Positions 1 to 6,930 of a stretch of 8,729 nt of DNA are shown here, piece by piece. The stretch is from assembly GCA_038143955.1 (NCBI GenBank), contig JAYQMT010000003.1:1-8729 (forward strand), in the 5' to 3' direction. This DNA comes from Porticoccus sp038143955. GTDB taxonomy: Bacteria > Pseudomonadota > Gammaproteobacteria > Pseudomonadales > Porticoccaceae. The translations under genes were made by a program, and so were the position numbers. Numbering within the stretch: position 1 is the stretch's first letter; each line of letters opens with the position of its first letter. Under the pieces are notes generated by a model that saw only the letters and a program-made list of their open reading frames with translations, ran no database searches and was not told the DNA's origin.

Positions 1-140
1 ATGGCGATCCGTTGGTACCAGCAAAGAACACAGGGTGTTCGTCCCATGACTTCCCCGATGAACAGGGCCCCGAGGGTCGCGGTCAAAGCAATCAGCCATG
101 CGAGATACAAGGCGTTGGTTTGATGGGAGGTGTTCTGCAT
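1..140 (-). CDS. dsbB: Disulfide bond formation protein B (DsbB family), N-terminal part, runs off the window
   Basis: DsbB is an inner-membrane quinone-linked oxidase that re-oxidises periplasmic DsbA. The 46 codons read from the ATG at 140 give a short polar N-terminus, a hydrophobic first membrane segment (about residues 10-29), and then the periplasmic Cys pair in PCVLCWYQRIA at residues 36-46. The C-x-x-C-W-Y-Q-R pattern is the hallmark of DsbB/BdbC. The rest lies beyond base 1. The start lies 14 bases after the stop of the cation transporter, so the two genes are probably one transcript. A weak GAGG-type ribosome site precedes the ATG. Codon use is GC-rich, like the transporter and unlike everything to the right. 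No frame damage is seen in the visible part. Confidence 0.85.
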   Translation of the reverse strand, partial: MQNTSHQTNALYLAWLIALTATLGALFIGEVMGRTPCVLCWYQRIA

Positions 141-154
141 GGTGCTACCCGACC

Positions 155-792
155 TCACTCGCCCGTCGCGGGAACGGCACAATGTTGCATTTCTCCCCAC
201 GCCTGACGCACGACAATCTGCGTGGCCGACCAGAGGAACAAACCGGCCATGAGAGCGGCGACAATAAGGTCTGGCCACGCAGTCCCGGTAAAATAGACAC
301 CGGCTGCCGCCCCGATGACGGCCACATTTCCGATGGCGTCGTTGCGGCTGCAGAGCCAGACGGAGCGAACGTTCGCGTCGCCGTCCTTGAATCGCATGAG
401 AAGGACGACGCTTGCAAGGTTTGCCAAAAGCGCCAACAACCCGACACCGCCCATGACTGTCGCGGACGGCACGCCGAGGACGAGAACTTGATAAGCGGTC
501 GATCCAAATACCCATAGCCCCATGGCCGCAAGGCTGAGCCCCTTGATGAGTGCCGCCGTCGCGCGGACGTGCAGGGCCATGCCGATGACGTAGAGGCTGA
601 TGGCGTAAGTGGTCGTATCGCCGAGGAAATCGAGGGCGTCCGCCTGCAGCGCCTTCGACCCGCGAAAGCGCCCGCCGCCATCTCAACGATGAACATAGCG
701 CCGTTGATGGCGATGACGATCCACAATGCCCGCTTGAATGCGGCGGAAACGCCGTCGAATTGGGCATCTTGTCCGCAGCAACTTGCACTCAT
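155..792 (-). CDS. CDF-like cation transporter, short form, one frameshift
   Basis: Cation diffusion facilitators export divalent metals such as Zn, Cd or Co across the inner membrane. After correction the protein has 212 residues and about six hydrophobic segments: ALWIVIAINGAMFIVEMAAG (TM1), DALDFLGD followed by TM2, a pair in the middle, and NDAIGN followed by TM5-6. DALDFLGD and NDAIGN correspond to the metal-site helices of the family. The C-terminal cytoplasmic domain of longer CDF proteins is absent, and an N-terminal Cys pair (SCCG) may touch metal. I prefer the ATG at 792 to the upstream ATG at 828 because CAGGAGC lies just before it. The frame breaks at the CCC run 659-661, where one missing base is the simplest explanation. 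The two visible pieces are 792 to about 660, and about 660 to 155. It is followed closely by dsbB. Confidence 0.75.
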
Positions 793-844
793 ACCTTGCT
801 CCTGTAATTCATTATCGAGGCTTGTCATCCAATTGAACGACGCC

Positions 845-889
845 TTGACAGCCCCTAGTCTGAGATAATAATATCTACAATCGTTGTAG
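845..889 (+). promoter_or_regulatory. Rightward promoter plus palindromic operator next to the DNA junction
   Basis: TTGACA (845-850) is followed after 17 bases by TAATAT (868-873). Immediately downstream is a perfect inverted repeat, CTACAA-TCG-TTGTAG (875-889), at the expected transcription start. AGGAGCAAGAGG (887-898) resembles a ribosome site and is similar to the one before the transporter gene. This would suit a divergently transcribed metal-responsive regulator, but no such gene follows, because the sequence changes to AT-rich DsbA coding sequence at about 900. The regulator family is not determinable. The palindrome also lies upstream of the transporter gene and could control it. Confidence 0.45.
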
Positions 890-905
890 GAGCAAGAGGA
901 AAATT
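890..905. other. Junction between GC-rich and AT-rich DNA
   Basis: To the left are GC-rich genes and a promoter with a ribosome site but no gene. To the right, AT-rich sequence already encodes the interior of a DsbA-like protein, with no start codon or signal peptide. No transposon end or target-site repeat is visible. Either a recombination breakpoint or a chimeric assembly would produce this picture. Confidence 0.55.
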
Positions 906-1497
906 ATATAAAAAATAACCCAGATATAATAAAAAAATCTCTTGATAACATGCAACTAACTTTACAAAAGAAAAAGTTTGGAGATGCTCTACAATTATTA
1001 AAAAATGCTGATAATCCAACTTTACTTCAAAATAATGCTGACATTACAATTTATGAATTTTTTGATTACAACTGTGGTTACTGTAAATCTGTTGCGCCTA
1101 TAATAATGAAAGCTATTAATAGAGATAAAAAGTAAATTTTATTTTTGTAGAATTTCCAATATTATCTCAAGATTCATACACTGCTTCATTAGCTTCTTTA
1201 GCTGCAAGAAAACAAAATCTATATAATAAATTTCATGTTTCTTTAATGAAAGTAAAAGGTAGAATTGATGAGCAAAAGATTTTTAAAATTGCAAAAAAAA
1301 TAGGTTTGGATATTGATAAATTAAAACTAGATATGGATGAACCTAAAATTCAGTTAACACTTAAAAACAATCGTGAAGCAGCAAAATTACTTAAATTAAA
1401 TGGAACACCTGCTTTTATAATAGGTAATACTATTTACCCTGGAGCCATAACTGATGAAAAACTTCAAAAAGCTATAGAAACTTATCGCAAGAGTTAA
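890..1497 (+). pseudogene. DsbA-like thiol:disulfide oxidoreductase, 5'-truncated, one frameshift
   Basis: DsbA-family proteins introduce disulfides in the periplasm. The frame is open from a TAG at 887-889 and reads about 202 residues after correction. A linker region (YIKNNPDIIKKSLDNMQ) of the kind that precedes the fold in alphaproteobacterial DsbA proteins comes first. Next is the thioredoxin strand and active site FFDYNCGYCKS (Cys at about 62 and 65), then an inserted helical domain, then the cis-Pro loop NGTPAFIIGN (Pro at about 174) and the C-terminal helix. The signal peptide and original start are missing, cut off at the junction. The ATG at 950 is internal. The frame breaks at the A run 1127-1131, with one A apparently missing; pieces are 890-1135 and about 1132-1497. 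Family assignment is firm. Activity is unlikely unless the upstream part exists elsewhere. Confidence 0.75.
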
Positions 1498-1535
1498 ATA
1501 TTTTTTTAAGAATACAATTTGTTTTATGATTTTTT

Positions 1536-1564
1536 TTGTTTCTTATTAGTACACTAGTTATAAT
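1536..1564 (+). promoter_or_regulatory. Putative promoter upstream of the multicopper oxidase
   Basis: TTGTTT (1536-1541) and a perfect TATAAT (1559-1564) are separated by 17 bases. The -35 box matches consensus only at TTG. Position and direction fit transcription of the multicopper oxidase at 1751, with a leader of about 180 bases. In AT-rich DNA such matches arise by chance, so this is moderate support. Confidence 0.4.
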
Positions 1565-1572
1565 ATATAAAT

Positions 1573-1749
1573 ATGACTAAAAAAATTAATTCAACCGTTG
1601 TTCAAGCTCACTAGTAATACATATATATAAATGCAACAACTATTATCAAACTAAAAAGATCTATAAATGTAGAAATGATTATTGTTTTAATAATCTTTTT
1701 TTTAACCAGTTTACTTTCAACTTCTTTAACATTACCGATGAGTGATTAA
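1573..1749 (+). pseudogene. Possible decayed small membrane protein, or non-coding leader
   Basis: An ATG at 1573 gives MTKKINSTVVQAH and then two stops (TAG TAA, 1612-1617). The same frame then stays open to a TAA at 1747-1749, ending in a strongly hydrophobic stretch MIIVLIIFFLTSLLSTS from an ATG at 1675. The frame stops one base before the multicopper oxidase start. It could be a 24-residue membrane peptide (1675-1749), a remnant with stop mutations, or chance. I recognise no family. Otherwise the region between the DsbA gene and the oxidase holds only the promoter. Confidence 0.2.
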
Positions 1750-1750
1750 T

Positions 1751-3121
1751 ATGACTTCTAGAAGACAATTTCTTAAAATTTTACCATATAGTTTTTTGCT
1801 AACTTCATGCAAGCCTTTGGTATTTGATACTAAAAAAGTAGTCAAATATAAGCTTGCAGCTAATAAAACATCATTTAATTTTAATGAAAAAATTTAAAGC
1901 AAATTTGTTATTATATAATAACACTAACCCTGGACCATTATTAAAGGCAAATGTTGGAGATATTTTAAAAATTGATTTTAAAAATAACTTAGATCAGCCC
2001 ACTAGTATACATTGGCATGGTATTAAAAATATTAATAAAATGGATGGAGTTCCTTACCTAACACAAGATCCTGTCCAGCCTGGTGAGACTTTTTCATATG
2101 AATTTCCAGTAAACCAATCTGGAACATATTGGTATCATGCTCATTTTGAATCTTGGAAACAAGTCGCAAAGGGTTGTATGGTCCGTTAGTGGTAAATGAT
2201 AAAACTGATGACCTTATAGAAGATGATATTGTTATTTTAGCAGACGATTGGAGATTAGATAAAAATTATGAAATTGATGAAAAATCTTTTGGTTCATTAA
2301 TGGATTGGTCACATGCAGGAAGAGTAGGTAATTGGCTAACAATTAACGGGGAAAATCACCCCAATACTCAATTAAAGCAAATAGTCGGGCAAGACTAAGG
2401 TTTATAAATGCTTCTAATGCTCGTATTTTAAAATTTGGATCAAGCTTAAAAAACAATAATATAATTGCTATTGATGGGGTTACTGCTAGTAAAAAATTTT
2501 ACATTAGCACCAGGACAAAGAATAGATTTACTTATAAATACAATTGACCTTTTGAAAGTTGATTTTTTTGAAATTAGTCATACGAAAAAGCTGAAAGCTT
2601 TTACCCTAAATGTAACCAAAGCAAATAATAAAACGAAAGACATCGCTAACATTAATTTTAAATCTAATTGGATTTTGCCAAAATTAGACAATGCAAAAAC
2701 TATAAGCATACGAATGCAAGGTGGAGCGATGGGCAACCTTTCAAAAGCAAATTTGGATGGAGTTGAAAAAGATTTTCGCACTCTTGCAACTGAAGATAAA
2801 AAATTATGGGCTTTTAACAAAGAAATTGGAAGTTATGAATATTTACTTGCCAAAGTTAAGCTAAACCAAGTTGTAATCTTAGATGTTTGGAATGATACTC
2901 GATGGCCTCATAGTATGCACTTACATGGCAATCATTTTTTTGTGAAATCCCAAGAGTTCAAAGGGAATAATGATTTTATTTTAAGAGATACTTATTTAAT
3001 GCAGGCAGGAGAAATAGCAAAGCTTATTTTTTTAGCTGATAATCCAGGCAAGTGGCTTTTTCATTGCCATATGCTTGAACATGCTGCGTCAGGAATGGTA
3101 AGTTATATTGATGTAGTTTAA
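1751..3121 (+). CDS. Tat-exported lipoprotein multicopper oxidase (CueO/CopA/laccase-like), four frameshifts
   Basis: Multicopper oxidases couple one-electron oxidation of a substrate (Cu(I) in the CueO/CopA type) to reduction of O2 to water in the periplasm. The start MTSRRQFLK carries the twin-arginine motif and LLTSC20 is a lipobox, so it should be Tat-exported and lipid-anchored. Corrected length is 456 residues, with three cupredoxin domains. All four copper boxes are visible: HWHG (87-90), YHAH (128-131), PHSMHLHG (386-393) and HCHMLEHAASGM (438-449, giving the T1 Cys, His and axial Met). Frame breaks sit at A6 1887-1892 (+1), GGG 2171-2173 (-1, less certain within 2156-2173), AAA 2374-2376 (-1) and A6 2491-2496 (+1). 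They cancel, so the total length is in frame. Pieces are 1751-1897, 1854-2189, 2153-2398, about 2374-2495, and 2465-3121. The true substrate is unknown. Confidence 0.8.
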
Positions 3122-3136
3122 TTTACTTTAATTTTT

Positions 3137-3389
3137 TTGTGGAAACAAAAGGAAACAATTAAAGCTAATAAAACACGACTTTCAACCACCCCTAGCACGG
3201 TCATACATGGGCATTGGTCCGTGGTTCTTGGTTCATGGGGCGTTGGAGCGAATTATAGTTTTGTTTCAGCAGGAAGCTACTTTTGAGTCTTCAAACCATG
3301 GTCAATTTAACACCATCCAAGGACCATGGGTAAAGAATAATGCAACCTATGATCATGATCAACTGACCATGGCCTTTAGTTTCAAGTAA
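3137..3389 (+). pseudogene. C-terminal remnant of an unrecognised beta-rich protein
   Basis: In one frame, sequence up to about 3283 reads VIHGHWSVVLGSWGVGANYS and onward; after one extra T in the run 3281-3284 it continues ESSNHGQFNTIQGPW to YDHDQLTMAFSFK and a stop at 3389. Alternating polar and hydrophobic residues and an aromatic-rich end suggest the last strands of an outer-membrane beta-barrel, but I do not recognise a family. No credible start or ribosome site is present; the frame is simply open from the oxidase stop. A continuous 60-residue frame also exists at 3207-3389, with the same C-terminus. The DNA here is less AT-rich than its surroundings, which suggests a separate origin. 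Confidence 0.35.
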
Positions 3390-3397
3390 CCACACTG

Positions 3398-3426
3398 CTG
3401 ATAAGTGTATTAATTTGTGGTATAAT
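3398..3426 (+). promoter_or_regulatory. Putative promoter of the HGG-motif gene
   Basis: CTGATA (3398-3403, four of six matches to TTGACA) lies 17 bases before a perfect TATAAT (3421-3426). The ATG of the HGG gene follows at 3435, so any leader would be only a few bases. A short inverted repeat, ACACT/AGTGT (3392-3396 and 3404-3408), overlaps the -35 box and may be an operator or chance. Confidence 0.45.
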
Positions 3427-3434
3427 AAAACCTC

Positions 3435-3822
3435 ATGATAGGTAATATTCACAAGATAACAAAAAGAAACCTTTTAAAAGGTATACCCTGGCGTTTTGGA
3501 CCTAATTGGCCAGGTCAAAGGTGCAAAGCAAAAACTAGAAGAGGTACACTATGTCAAAGACCCAGCTAAACTACCAGTTGGTCGGTGCAGGCTTCATGGA
3601 GGTGCAAGCACAGGTCCAAGGACCAAGGAAGGTTTAAAAAGATTAGCAGTTTCTAAAACTAAACATGGACGCTTTACAAAATCAGAAAGAGCAAAAGCTA
3701 AAGCTAGAGCAGAGCAAGGACGAATAATTCGAAGAGAATTAAAAGAACTAGAAGCATGGTTCATTGACCATGGACATTTAAAAAAGAATTGGCGTAAAGA
3801 TTGGGACGATTTCTTAAAATAA
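3435..3822 (+). CDS. HGG-motif protein (HGGxSTGPRT type), one frameshift
   Basis: The corrected protein has 128 residues. It belongs to the small, common but functionally unassigned proteins with an RCxxHGGxSTGPRT signature, which often accompany integrated elements in alphaproteobacteria (recalled family knowledge, not searched here). Features in order: FGPNWPGQRCKAKTRRGTLC (21-40), GRCRLHGGASTGPRTKEGL (49-67), a TKHGRF motif, then a long Lys/Arg/Glu-rich helix. Cys30, Cys40, Cys51 and His54 have zinc-ribbon-like spacing, and the basic character suggests nucleic acid binding. The ATG at 3435 fits the full family N-terminus and the promoter just upstream. The frame breaks at CCC 3561-3563 (one extra C), so a shorter frame at 3496-3822 carries only the C-terminal part correctly. 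It faces the integrase operon. Confidence 0.65.
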
Positions 3823-3847
3823 AATTTCAAAAAACTGAAGCTAAGAT

Positions 3848-3891
3848 TTGACCATTGACCATTGACCATTGACCATTGACCATTGACCATT
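3848..3891. repeat. Heptamer tandem repeat, ACCATTG, about six copies
   Basis: A perfect 7-base repeat runs for 44 bases between the convergent ends of the HGG gene and the integrase operon. There are five full ACCATTG units from 3851 and a sixth lacking its last base, preceded by a matching TTG. It lies outside genes; an open frame across it on the minus strand is an artefact of the repeat. There are no spacers, so it is not a CRISPR. Copy number is expected to vary by slippage. No terminator hairpin with a T-run is visible between the two gene ends. Confidence 0.9.
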
Positions 3892-3928
3892 ATCCCTCTC
3901 GTTTATTATTAATTCCAAGTATCATTTT

Positions 3929-4244
3929 TTAATTAGATTTATTGTTTTGATAAATGACCGAAGTCCTGCCAACACGTCTTTCCACGCTGTAATCTTTTAC
4001 ATTCTTGACAATATTTTTAAGAACTCTTGTTCTTTTACTTCTGTCATTTATACCTGCAGAATTCCAAACTTTTAATGTAAGGGGGTAATGAGATTTTTCT
4101 TCCATATCCATGAAAGCACGTGCGACTAATAGAAGACGTGCTGTTGGGATCTGCAATGTTTTGCCTGATCCACCCAAAATAAATAGGACCTTTCAGAAAT
4201 AACTTATCACGTTTTGCTCTTTGGATATCTCTCTGGTTGCTCAT
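3929..4244 (-). CDS. Hypothetical protein, last gene of the integrase operon, one frameshift
   Basis: The corrected product has 104 residues: a basic start (SNQRDIQRAKRDK), a KGPIYFGWI segment, a helical TARLLLVARAFMDM, and a C-terminal half (WNSAGINDRS to NNKSN) rich in Arg/Lys whose RTRVLKNIVKNV then YSVERRVGRTSVI pattern could be a winged-helix recognition helix and wing. The fold is a guess; I recognise only a resemblance to short KGPI-type proteins next to element genes in alphaproteobacteria. The frame breaks at GGG 4146-4148 (one extra base). The visible pieces are 4244 to about 4147, and about 4147 to 3929. It starts 51 bases after the polymerase stop on the same strand. Confidence 0.5.
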
Positions 4245-4294
4245 ATTACTATCTCATATTTATTATTAAGGAGAATATTAAGGATAAAGATACG

Positions 4295-4326
4295 GTTACG
4301 TGGAAACAGCATCAGTGTTACGTGGA
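4295..4326. repeat. Short direct repeat GTTACGTGGA spanning the polymerase stop
   Basis: The 10-base word occurs at 4295-4304 and 4317-4326, with a 22-base period, covering the stop codon and the last codons of the polymerase. It may be a small duplication or a protein site. No function can be assigned. Confidence 0.4.
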
Positions 4327-6092
4327 TAACGCGACAGTTGACCTTGCCTTTTTGCCAATAGCATCATGATTTTATCCCACATTTCTTGTCCTTGTTCATC
4401 CATATAACGATCAGGATATTTAACAATTTCAGCATCAACTCGGCATATTTTACCAGTACCAAGAACCCCTTCACTAGCTTCAGACATACATTCTTTCAAT
4501 TTAGTAACATCTGCATCAATTTGATCATTTGATGATTCAATTAATAAAGCATCATGTATCGGGGCACAAAGCTTCAGGCCTCTCTCTACAGCAAGAACAC
4601 ATGCAATTCTCATCATTTCAGCACCGTTAGCTTGCATAGGCCAATTCAAGAATGTATTAGCCTTAACAGTACCTTCTTCAACTTTTATTGACCATCCAAA
4701 AATCAGTTTGTAGTTTAAGACCCAACAAACCTGTTTTTTTATTATTATCAGCCCAAGACCAGAATTTTTTATAAGTTTCTCGATGTTTTTGAAGTAAAGA
4801 TTTTGCTTCTAGGACGTGGATTTTGGCAGCTTGCGCAACACCATAAGCACTCATTCCATAATTTGTTCCTAGAACAACTGATTTACATCTGTTTCGAATA
4901 TCTTTATGAGTTTCTTTTGTGGCTTCTGGTGGAGCAAGTCCTGCTTGGATTGCAAACGCAATATAAGGATCACCACTTTCATATGCCTTCCATAAAAGCT
5001 CATCTCCAGACAAAGCAGCTGCTATAGCAATTTCCTGGGATGACCAATCACAATAGGCAAGAGACATTCCCATCTCAGGTTTGATTAGTCCTCGAACCCA
5101 TTTTGCAGGTCCAAAAATAAACTTTGCTGTACTAGGTTGATTACGACCTGTTTTAGCAGCAAAAGGAGATAATAATGTTCTATTACGCGCATCTTGGCCA
5201 ACAGATAGTTTATTTAATTTAAATTCACTTAATGTTTTTCGAAGCTCATGAAGAGGTTGTACTTGTTGATAACGTTTACTCATTGAGCTAAACGTATCTT
5301 TGTCTAGCATTAAACGTCCACTATCTAATCTAGGCCATGCAATATTTTGTTGAGCTAAATAAGCTTCAAATAAAACCTCTTTAAATACCCCGTCTGAATA
5401 TACTCCAAAATCTTTATTAACTGTTTCTATGAGATCTATTTTTATTTGTTCCCAGTGAAAATCTAAATATTGAAGTATATCTAAATCAATAGGAACACCT
5501 CTATGTTGCATAGATCCAACTGCCTTCATATAACGACCACGAAGCAAAGCCTGATTTAAACGAAGATCAGACCAAGGATTTTGCTTAAGTATTGTATTAA
5601 ACAAAGGACTAAGAGCAACAACATCCTGTTCACAGTACTGAAGTATATCTTGACGTTGACCCTTGGTCCATGGACCTCCAGAGAGTATAAGTGAACGCAT
5701 TTCTTCTTTTTCTTCGGGGATTAAATGATTGAGCTCATAATAACCAAGCGCATTTACTAACCCCTTTCGGGATATATCTGGATTACCATTTGTCTCACAC
5801 CTAAACTCTGCAAAAAGATCGATTACTGACACCTCAGTTGACCAATTTAACGCCAACATACTTTGTAATTCTGCTAGAGCAAAATATGTAATAAGAAGAG
5901 TATTCTCCCCCATATTAAAGGGGGAGTTTTCATTTTTTTTAGTTGATCATGCCACACACGACTTATTTCCATCGTCTTAATATTTTGCATAACCATGCAG
6001 ACAATTTTTGGGATATCTCCATCATTTCCATAGAATTCAAAATCAATGGCATATATATTTTGAAATGGAAGATCTTTAGCTCGTTTATACAT
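4296..6092 (-). CDS. Family A DNA polymerase with 3'-5' exonuclease domain (mobile-element type), two frameshifts
   Basis: The corrected protein has 598 residues and resembles the Klenow half of Pol I, lacking the 5' nuclease. Exonuclease: IDFEF (Asp17, Glu19), YFALAEL (about 70-76), YCEQDV (Asp about 157). Polymerase: motif A DWSSQEIAIAAALSGD (Asp about 349), motif B RNRCKSVVLGTNYGMS (Lys about 404, Tyr about 412), motif C PIHDALLIE (Asp about 514). Aligned to E. coli Pol I, Arg754, Lys758 and Tyr766 are kept, Phe762 is Leu, and HDE is HDA. The ATG at 6092 overlaps the preceding gene by 8 bases, with GGGGGA as ribosome site. Breaks lie at G5 5920-5924 (-1) and A5 4698-4702 (+1). Pieces are 6092 to about 5922, about 5919 to 4678, and about 4700 to 4296. 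Its likely role is replication or gap repair of the element. Family is firm; the role is inferred. Confidence 0.8.
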
Positions 6093-6667
6093 TAGTCTTC
6101 CCCCTAAGTTTACGAAGTGCTGGATGATCTAAACTGTCAATGATATGCGTTGGAGGAAAAGCAATGTTCAGTATTTCATCAAATGACAAGGTAGGCCAAA
6201 TTGGTTCTGGAATTTCACCCTCAGCAACCTGTGCATCATAAGACCCTGACGACATGTTAGACTTAAGGCGAACCCATTTGTTTTCGGCCATTTCTGCTAT
6301 TTGTCTTTGACTCTGATTCCATGTATTTTCACGTCCTTCCACTGGAATAGGTGGTACTTCCCATAAAAACACATTGCCCTGCCTATCAATTGCAAGACTT
6401 AAAATAACGGATTTAACATCTTGAATTATTACTTGGACAATATGGGGAGATACCAAATACTTTCTTTCTTCATCTTCTAATTTAAATTGCACAATCTAGC
6501 TTATTATCATTATCCGGATTGAACCTCTTACATATTTTGTTTACCTGGTTTTCCAACAATACATTTACTATAACTTTTTTTGCAATAGGTAAGTCTGTAT
6601 TATTGATAGATATGCGAAATTTAGAAAAATCGATCTTACTAGGTTTCTTATCATCATCTTTACTCAT
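6085..6667 (-). CDS. Hypothetical protein of the integrase-polymerase operon, one frameshift
   Basis: The corrected length is 193 residues. No catalytic motif is visible. Notable stretches are KIDFSKFRIS near the N-terminus, RQGNVFLWEVPPIP in the middle, ENKWVRLKSNMSSGSYDA, and a C-terminus IIDSLDHPALRKLRG. I recall similar proteins beside such polymerases in alphaproteobacterial elements but cannot name a function. The start overlaps the AlpA stop as ATGA (6664-6667), and its end overlaps the polymerase ATG, so the three genes are probably translationally coupled. The frame breaks near AA 6493-6494 (one extra base). A GTG at 6492 lets the second part (6492-6085) be read separately, and the first part is 6667-6482. 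Two real overlapping genes are possible, but one protein fits better. Confidence 0.5.
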
Positions 6668-6867
6668 GACTGATCTCCTAAAGCACTAGTGATCCAGTTA
6701 TCAATATCAGTCTCAAGCCATCCGGATGCGCGTCCACCTGGTGAAAGTTTGGATGGTTTAGGAAATTTTCCTTGTGCAATCAGTCCATATATTGTTGAAG
6801 GCTGATAACCTACCTTTGATGGAAGGTCCCTCATGCGCAAAGTTCTTAAAGTTTTATTTACATACAT
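6664..6867 (-). CDS. AlpA-like helix-turn-helix regulator / excisionase-type protein
   Basis: The 67-residue protein is intact. AlpA-family proteins are small MerR-like winged-helix DNA-binding proteins that control integrase genes or act in excision. Here RMRDLPSKVGYQPSTIYGLI (about 11-30) is the helix-turn-helix, followed by GKFPKPSKLSPGGRASGW (about 33-50) and ETDIDNWI (about 52-59), the order expected for the family. AAGGAG at 6882-6877 lies 9 bases before the ATG at 6867. It overlaps the next gene by four bases. The ribosome site is part of an inverted repeat listed separately. Its target may be the repeats at the integrase promoter; that link is inference. Confidence 0.75.
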   Translation of the reverse strand: MYVNKTLRTLRMRDLPSKVGYQPSTIYGLIAQGKFPKPSKLSPGGRASGWLETDIDNWITSALGDQS

Positions 6868-6914
6868 TGTTATAAACTCCTTTAATGTTTATTTGTATTC
6901 GACACTAAGGAGTT
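6868..6914 (-). promoter_or_regulatory. Hairpin that would hide the AlpA ribosome binding site
   Basis: In the minus-strand transcript, AACUCCUU (6914-6907) can pair perfectly over 8 bases with AAGGAGUU (6882-6875), which contains the Shine-Dalgarno sequence of the AlpA gene. The loop is 24 bases. The upstream arm starts 16 bases after the stop of the preceding gene, close enough for a terminating ribosome to open the stem. This suggests translational control or coupling; it is not proven. Confidence 0.45.
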
Positions 6915-6930
6915 ATTTTGTAAAAAGTGC

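Noticed and set aside
98..868. Long plus-strand frames at 98-517 and 569-868, and the 227-residue minus frame through 145-828
   Set aside because: They are wrong-frame readings of the GC-rich transporter gene. The real product switches frame at 659-661 and shows membrane segments and CDF motifs; the others are low-complexity Arg/Ser/Pro-rich text.
2578..2820. Minus-strand 80-residue frame inside the oxidase
   Set aside because: It is antisense to a region where the plus strand has clear oxidase sense and downstream copper ligands.
3594..3890. Minus-strand 98-residue frame beginning with repeated VNGQWSM
   Set aside because: It is created by the heptamer repeat and then reads the HGG gene backwards.
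3848..3891. CRISPR array
   Set aside because: The units are 7 bases, contiguous and identical, with no spacers and no cas genes.
4803..5027. Plus-strand 74-residue frame
   Set aside because: It is antisense to the polymerase motif A-B region and has no recognisable content.
6085..6667. Two separate overlapping genes (6667-6482 and 6492-6085)
   Set aside because: A GTG start makes this possible, but the sense continues smoothly across 6493-6494 with one base removed, as at the other break sites.
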